A DNA stretch of 64,000 bases from contig LPNY01000042.1 of assembly GCA_001655195.1 (NCBI GenBank), positions 195,331 through 259,330 on the forward strand, written 5' to 3'. Numbering within the stretch: position 1 is the first letter of the stretch; each line of letters opens with the position of its first letter. Shown in pieces: positions 61,501 through 64,000 of the stretch. This DNA is from Arcobacter sp. EP1. GTDB lineage: Bacteria; Campylobacterota; Campylobacteria; Campylobacterales; Arcobacteraceae. A program made the translations under genes and the position numbers. Under the pieces are notes generated by a model, which did not search any database, was not told the DNA's origin, and saw nothing but the letters and a program-made list of their open reading frames with translations.

Positions 61501-62105
61501 TTTTGAATTGCATCATAGTCAACTAATCTATCAAACTCTTCATATGGCATTAACTCTACTTTGTTAATTTCATGCGAAGTTCTGAATCCATCAAAGAAGT
61601 GCATAAATGGAACTCTACCTTTAATAGCAGCTAAGTGAGCAACCCCACCTAAATCCATAACTTCTTGAACTGAACCAGTTGCAAGCATACAGTAACCTGT
61701 AGCACGCGCAGACATAACATCTTGGTGGTCACCAAAAATTGATAATGCGTGAGCAGCTAATGCACGTGCAGATACGTGAATAACACTTGGTAGTAATTGA
61801 CCTGCCATTTTATACATATTAGGTATTTTTAATAATAAACCTTGAGATGCAGTATAAGTAGTCGTTAACGCACCCGCTTGTAACGAACCGTGAACTGTAC
61901 CCGCAGCCCCTGCTTCTGATTGCATTTCAATAACTTTTGGAGTTGTTCCAAATAAGTTTAATTTACCTTGAGCAGCCCACTTTTCAGTGTTATCACCCAT
62001 TTGAGATGATGGTGTAATTGGATAAACTCCAGCAACTTCAGTAAATGCATAAGATACATATGCAGCAGCTTCGTTCCCATCCATTGTGCTTAATATTTTT
62101 GACAT
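58533..62105 (-). CDS. nifJ: Pyruvate:ferredoxin (flavodoxin) oxidoreductase
   Basis: This 1190-residue homodimeric enzyme turns pyruvate, CoA and ferredoxin into acetyl-CoA and CO2, and can run in reverse for carbon fixation. Domain order is the classic single-chain form. First is the TPP-domain half (about 1-250, with AYVSYAFTEVAGVYPITPSS), then the CoA-binding and transfer domains (about 260-640). A 2x4Fe-4S ferredoxin segment (about 680-760) follows, with CIQCNQCAFECPHA and CTGCNVCVDICP. Last is the TPP-binding part (about 820-1170), with HSACPGCGETPY, NATGCSSIYAAS and GDGWAYDIGYGG. It is oxygen sensitive, which suits a microaerophile. A long palindrome lies upstream. Confidence 0.97.
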   Translation of the reverse strand: MSKILSTMDGNEAAAYVSYAFTEVAGVYPITPSSQMGDNTEKWAAQGKLNLFGTTPKVIEMQSEAGAAGTVHGSLQAGALTTTYTASQGLLLKIPNMYKMAGQLLPSVIHVSARALAAHALSIFGDHQDVMSARATGYCMLATGSVQEVMDLGGVAHLAAIKGRVPFMHFFDGFRTSHEINKVELMPYEEFDRLVDYDAIQKFRDTSLNPESPVTRGSAQNDDIYFQGREACNKFYDAMPDIVNDYMQEISKITGRNYAPFTYYGSDDATDIIVCMGSANEAIKETIDFLQKTEGRKIGLLVCHLYRPFSTKYFMDVLPETVERICVLDRTKEPGALGEPMYLDVRNVFYDQEKQPLVIGGRYGLSSKDFKPNDIIAVYDNLASANPKNRFTVGINDDVTNLSIEVGENVSVTSDEVRECLFYGLGADGTVGANKNSVKIIGEKTDLYAQAYFAYDSKKSGGFTRSHLRFSPEPIRSTYLVTNPGFVACSKEVYLEQYEVIDGLRDGGTFLMNSIHTAKEVAELIPDRVKKLLADKKAKFYVLNATKIARDLGLGTRTNTIMQSAFFKLANVIEFEEAKSYMKEFAEKSYASKGDMIVQMNFEAIEHGADGLEEVAVDPAWSNLEVGGLVVNSEYQGTDYVENFAKVVNAAKGNELPVSIFEEREDGTLEGGSTKYEKRGISDITPMWIEDNCIQCNQCAFECPHAVIRPFLLNDEDIANAPQGVKDKAIDGTGKGIKGNYKYKIQVSVLDCTGCNVCVDICPTEEKSLVMVPTEQEIAKGEQENADYLFNEVEYKDYVVSKDTLKGSQFAKPLFEFHSACPGCGETPYITLITQLFGDRAMIANATGCSSIYAASAPSTPYTKNDKGEGPAWANSLFEDTAEFGFGMHAANETIRNRIQTIMTNNMDKVSNPLVTLFKEWIEHRNEGTKTQDIRDRLVPVLEKYADEPGVKDLISLKKYIVRKSQWIFGGDGWAYDIGYGGLDHVLSTGENVNVLVMDTEVYSNTGGQSSKAARAGSIAEFTNDGKQSAKKDLGYITMTYGNIYVAQINSRASQKQTMKAIKDAEAYPGPSLVIGYSPCIAHGIKGGLMKSVDQGQLATDCGYWPIYTFDPRLAEAGKNPIKISGKKPDWTRYEEFLMQENRYINLKKANPEEADRLFAQNKSDAQYRYRQLVRMAAADYSDELEGPNA

Positions 62106-62246
62106 AAATAATCCTCTTATAGTTATATGTGTGGTTGATAATATTTAAAGCAAACTTATAGAAATATAAAAGAGGATTAAATATAGAAATATTTAATAAA
62201 TTTCTTCAATTATATACAAAAATTAATGTAAATATAAGGGTTGTTG

Positions 62247-62331
62247 ACATATGTTCATAATATAATGTATAGTTATAATACATTAATCAAATGAACATAT
62301 GTAAAATGTATTAAAAGCGTACATAATGTAC
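62247..62331. promoter_or_regulatory. Nested palindromes upstream of nifJ
   Basis: ACATATGTTCAT (62247-62258) and ATGAACATATGT (62291-62302) are exact reverse complements. Inside, AATGTAT (62264-62270) and ATACATT (62278-62284) share the same centre. A separate perfect palindrome GTACAT-A-ATGTAC lies at 62319-62331. The sites lie 140-225 bp before the nifJ start and include TATAAT boxes, so they look like operators for a dimeric regulator. With the terminator at 62385 this accounts for the gene-free stretch 62106-62441. Confidence 0.5.
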
Positions 62332-62384
62332 ACTTCTCATACAAACATAACTATGACATAATTAAAAATAAAAATAGGAATTTA

Positions 62385-62410
62385 TAGAGCCGATTGAGGC
62401 TCTATTTTTT
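62385..62410. terminator. Hairpin with plus-strand U tract after the phosphatase gene
   Basis: TAGAGCC (62385-62391) pairs with GGCTCTA (62398-62404), followed by TTTTTT on the plus strand. On the minus strand it lies 32 bp after the phosphatase stop and can end that transcript with a weaker tail. Confidence 0.7.
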
Positions 62411-62441
62411 CTTGAATAAGTTTGGTAAAAGTTTAGGGGAG

Positions 62442-63095
62442 TTAGATTTTAAAATCTTGGATAATTTTGACGGCTTCTAGTGAATCAGTAGTAATAAAAT
62501 TTGTGAGTGTTTCTAAGTCTTCTTTTTTTCCATAACCACATGTCACACCAACTGAATTTATACCCGCAGAACTTGCAGCAATGAGATCTAATTCTGTATC
62601 ACCTACCATCCATATATTAGAGGTCTTTTCAATGTTCATTAAATCTAAGGTTCTCAAAATTGGTTCAGGATGAGGTTTAGGATGTTCTACATGTTCTCTA
62701 CCTGTCACAAACTCAAAGTAATCCATGATTCCTAAATGCTCAAGTAAAGGTTCCGTGTAGGCTCCTGTTTTTGTAGTAACAATTGAGAGGCGTGCAAAAC
62801 TGCTCGCTAATTCTAAAGCTTCTACCGCTTTATCTAAAAGTTCTGTTTGTGCTTTTGAAATAGTTTTGTATCTCTCTTTATAGGCTGCTACAAAATCCCA
62901 AACAACTTCTTGTTCAACGCCCAACTCTTGATACATAATATCTAAAGGGTGACCAATAAGTGAGGTGATATCTTCTTGTGTTCCTTGAAAATCAAATCCC
63001 ATTTTTTCAAATGAGTGATAAAATGTTGAAACGATTGCATCGGTTGAGTCAATGAGTGTTCCATCTAAATCAAATAATATAATGTTTTCTTTCAA
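62442..63095 (-). CDS. HAD-family phosphatase, phosphoglycolate phosphatase-like
   Basis: This 217-residue cytosolic phosphatase has all HAD motifs: I, ILFDLDGTLIDST (nucleophile and acid Asp); II, LSIVTTKTG; III, KPHPEP with its Lys; IV, WMVGDTELDLIAASSAG. A helical cap of Gph type (about residues 17-80) contains SLIGHPLDIMYQELG. The length fits Gph or pyrophosphatase PpaX-like members. The substrate cannot be fixed; phosphoglycolate is the usual guess. A poor purine-rich RBS (GAAGGAAA) precedes ATG. Confidence 0.9.
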   Translation of the reverse strand: MKENIILFDLDGTLIDSTDAIVSTFYHSFEKMGFDFQGTQEDITSLIGHPLDIMYQELGVEQEVVWDFVAAYKERYKTISKAQTELLDKAVEALELASSFARLSIVTTKTGAYTEPLLEHLGIMDYFEFVTGREHVEHPKPHPEPILRTLDLMNIEKTSNIWMVGDTELDLIAASSAGINSVGVTCGYGKKEDLETLTNFITTDSLEAVKIIQDFKI

Positions 63096-63197
63096 ATATT
63101 TCCTTCTTTATTATTGCTAATAGTGTGCGTATTCTATCATGAGAAGCTTAGAGTTGCTCTTAGGTGGATATATTATACAGTTTGTATAAAGATAAAA

Positions 63198-64000
63198 TTA
63201 AGGTTTTACCCAATCTTTTTCATTGTGCATGATACCTGTAAATGCAGGTTCAATGTTTTCTATCTCACTGTTAGCTACAGTGATACTGTTAGCAATATAT
63301 AAAAACAAATAAGGAACATCACTTACTATTTGTCTAAAAATTGTTTTATAGATTTCTGAGAGTTTTTCTCTATCAATAGTTGTTGAGCCTTTGATGATGA
63401 GTTCATCTACTTTTTTGTTATTGTATCCCACTAAATTAAAAGCACCAATTTTTCGAGAATTACTGTGCCATAATGGATAAGCATCAGGCATCAAAGCTAA
63501 TCCCCAACCAAGAAGCACGGTTTCAAAATTTCTAGGATGTACGACAGTGTTTAAAAATGCTTGCCATTCCATAACACGTATGGACATCTTGACCCCAATT
63601 TTTTCCAACTGGTATTGTAAAATTTGTGCAGCATTAATACGCGTTTCATTTCCTGTATTGGTAACCAGTTCAAAACTAAAAGGATTAGATTCATTATATC
63701 CTGCTTCTTTTAATAGTGCTTTTGCTTTTTGTACATTTTGAGTGATGGGTTTCACACTCTCATCATAGGCAAAGGTTCCTGGTAAAAAAGGACCATTACA
63801 CACTTCGCCATGACCAAAGAACAAAATATCAACCATCTCTTTACGATCAATAGCAAGAGAGAGTGCTTGACGAACACGAAGGTCTTTAAACTTTTCATTA
63901 TTAAGATTAAAGCCTAAATAGGTGTAACCAAAGTTTGGGCGTTCAATTATTTTATAATCTTTTTTAAACTGAGGACTAATTTGACGATCTATTTGTAAAG
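63198..64000 (-). CDS. Family-5 peptide/solute-binding protein, N-terminus beyond the window
   Basis: The frame reads leftward from the window edge to a stop at 63198 and stays open for 267 codons, so the internal Met at 63836 is not the start. The visible C-terminal half matches SBP_bac_5 (DppA/OppA type): NEKFKDLRVRQALSLAIDRK is the family hinge helix, followed by YDESVKPITQNVQKAKALLKEAGYN and VLLGWGLALMPDAYPLWHSN. It is an exported, periplasmic ligand-binding protein, probably for peptides. Associated ABC genes, if any, lie beyond the window or are missing, as for the paralogue at 33495. Confidence 0.9.
   Translation of the reverse strand, partial: LQIDRQISPQFKKDYKIIERPNFGYTYLGFNLNNEKFKDLRVRQALSLAIDRKEMVDILFFGHGEVCNGPFLPGTFAYDESVKPITQNVQKAKALLKEAGYNESNPFSFELVTNTGNETRINAAQILQYQLEKIGVKMSIRVMEWQAFLNTVVHPRNFETVLLGWGLALMPDAYPLWHSNSRKIGAFNLVGYNNKKVDELIIKGSTTIDREKLSEIYKTIFRQIVSDVPYLFLYIANSITVANSEIENIEPAFTGIMHNEKDWVKP

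Noticed and set aside
63837-64000. Start of the last gene at the Met at 63836
   Set aside because: The frame continues open to the window edge with typical SBP_bac_5 sequence (VRQALSLAIDRK), so the gene is truncated by the window.
1-64000. tRNA, rRNA, intact insertion sequence or prophage
   Set aside because: None could be recognised by reading the spacers and gene products; transposase, integrase and phage structural genes are absent.

Overview
The window is low-GC bacterial chromosome, almost certainly from the Campylobacterota and most like the Arcobacter group. The evidence is the short (about 450-residue) ThiC, an MIP18-domain Mrp/ApbC protein, a TorA-type oxidoreductase paired with a monoheme cytochrome of the Campylobacter Cj0264c/Cj0265c kind, many membrane sensor kinases with a GEMxGNIAHQWRQPL-type H-box, and AT-rich spacers with TATAAT boxes and weak -35 elements. 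I found no rRNA, tRNA, CRISPR array or intact insertion sequence.

Layout. 1-11 kb: a truncated unknown gene, then thiC, mrp, a MazG-like pyrophosphohydrolase, a 32-residue membrane protein, hisIE, an SPFH protein, ilvE, a lone inverse-autotransporter barrel with a secreted partner, a cystathionine gamma-synthase-like enzyme and a methyltransferase. 11.6-15.1 kb: metH. 15.1-16.5 kb: a small accessory patch with a zinc-ribbon/HEPN-like protein and a GNHR (ParB/Srx-like) protein beside a large palindrome. 16.6-36.8 kb: a sensory and redox region holding a LysE exporter, two copies of an iron alcohol dehydrogenase/AraC regulator pair, a CheX-CheY pair divergent from a periplasmic binding protein and a membrane CheA-like kinase, a porin, a chemoreceptor, and a torA-torC-response regulator-binding protein-histidine kinase cluster. 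36.8-43.5 kb: small unknowns, a YbdK-like ligase with a gamma-glutamyltransferase, and an autotransporter in very AT-rich DNA. 43.6-58 kb: two more sensor kinases, a luxS-mnmD-formylglutamate hydrolase operon, LysE, hemerythrin, YceB-like lipoprotein, glutathione peroxidase, a SPOR-like/PagL-like fusion, cytochrome b, AraC-GyrI regulator and di-heme peroxidase. 58-64 kb: pyruvate:ferredoxin oxidoreductase, a phosphatase and the end of a peptide-binding protein.

How it works together. The organism looks motile, respiratory and able to use alternative acceptors (TMAO/DMSO-type reductase, peroxidase, glutathione peroxidase, hemerythrin), with much two-component sensing. A repeated motif, TCGA-A8-TCGA, lies between the porin and second alcohol dehydrogenase and again before torA, with a weaker copy before the chemoreceptor, which suggests one local regulon. 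The most unusual items are the self-contained CheA-like sensor module, the binding-protein-coupled Tor system, the SPOR/PagL fusion, a candidate sRNA or attenuator before the glutathione peroxidase gene, and several strong intergenic palindromes.
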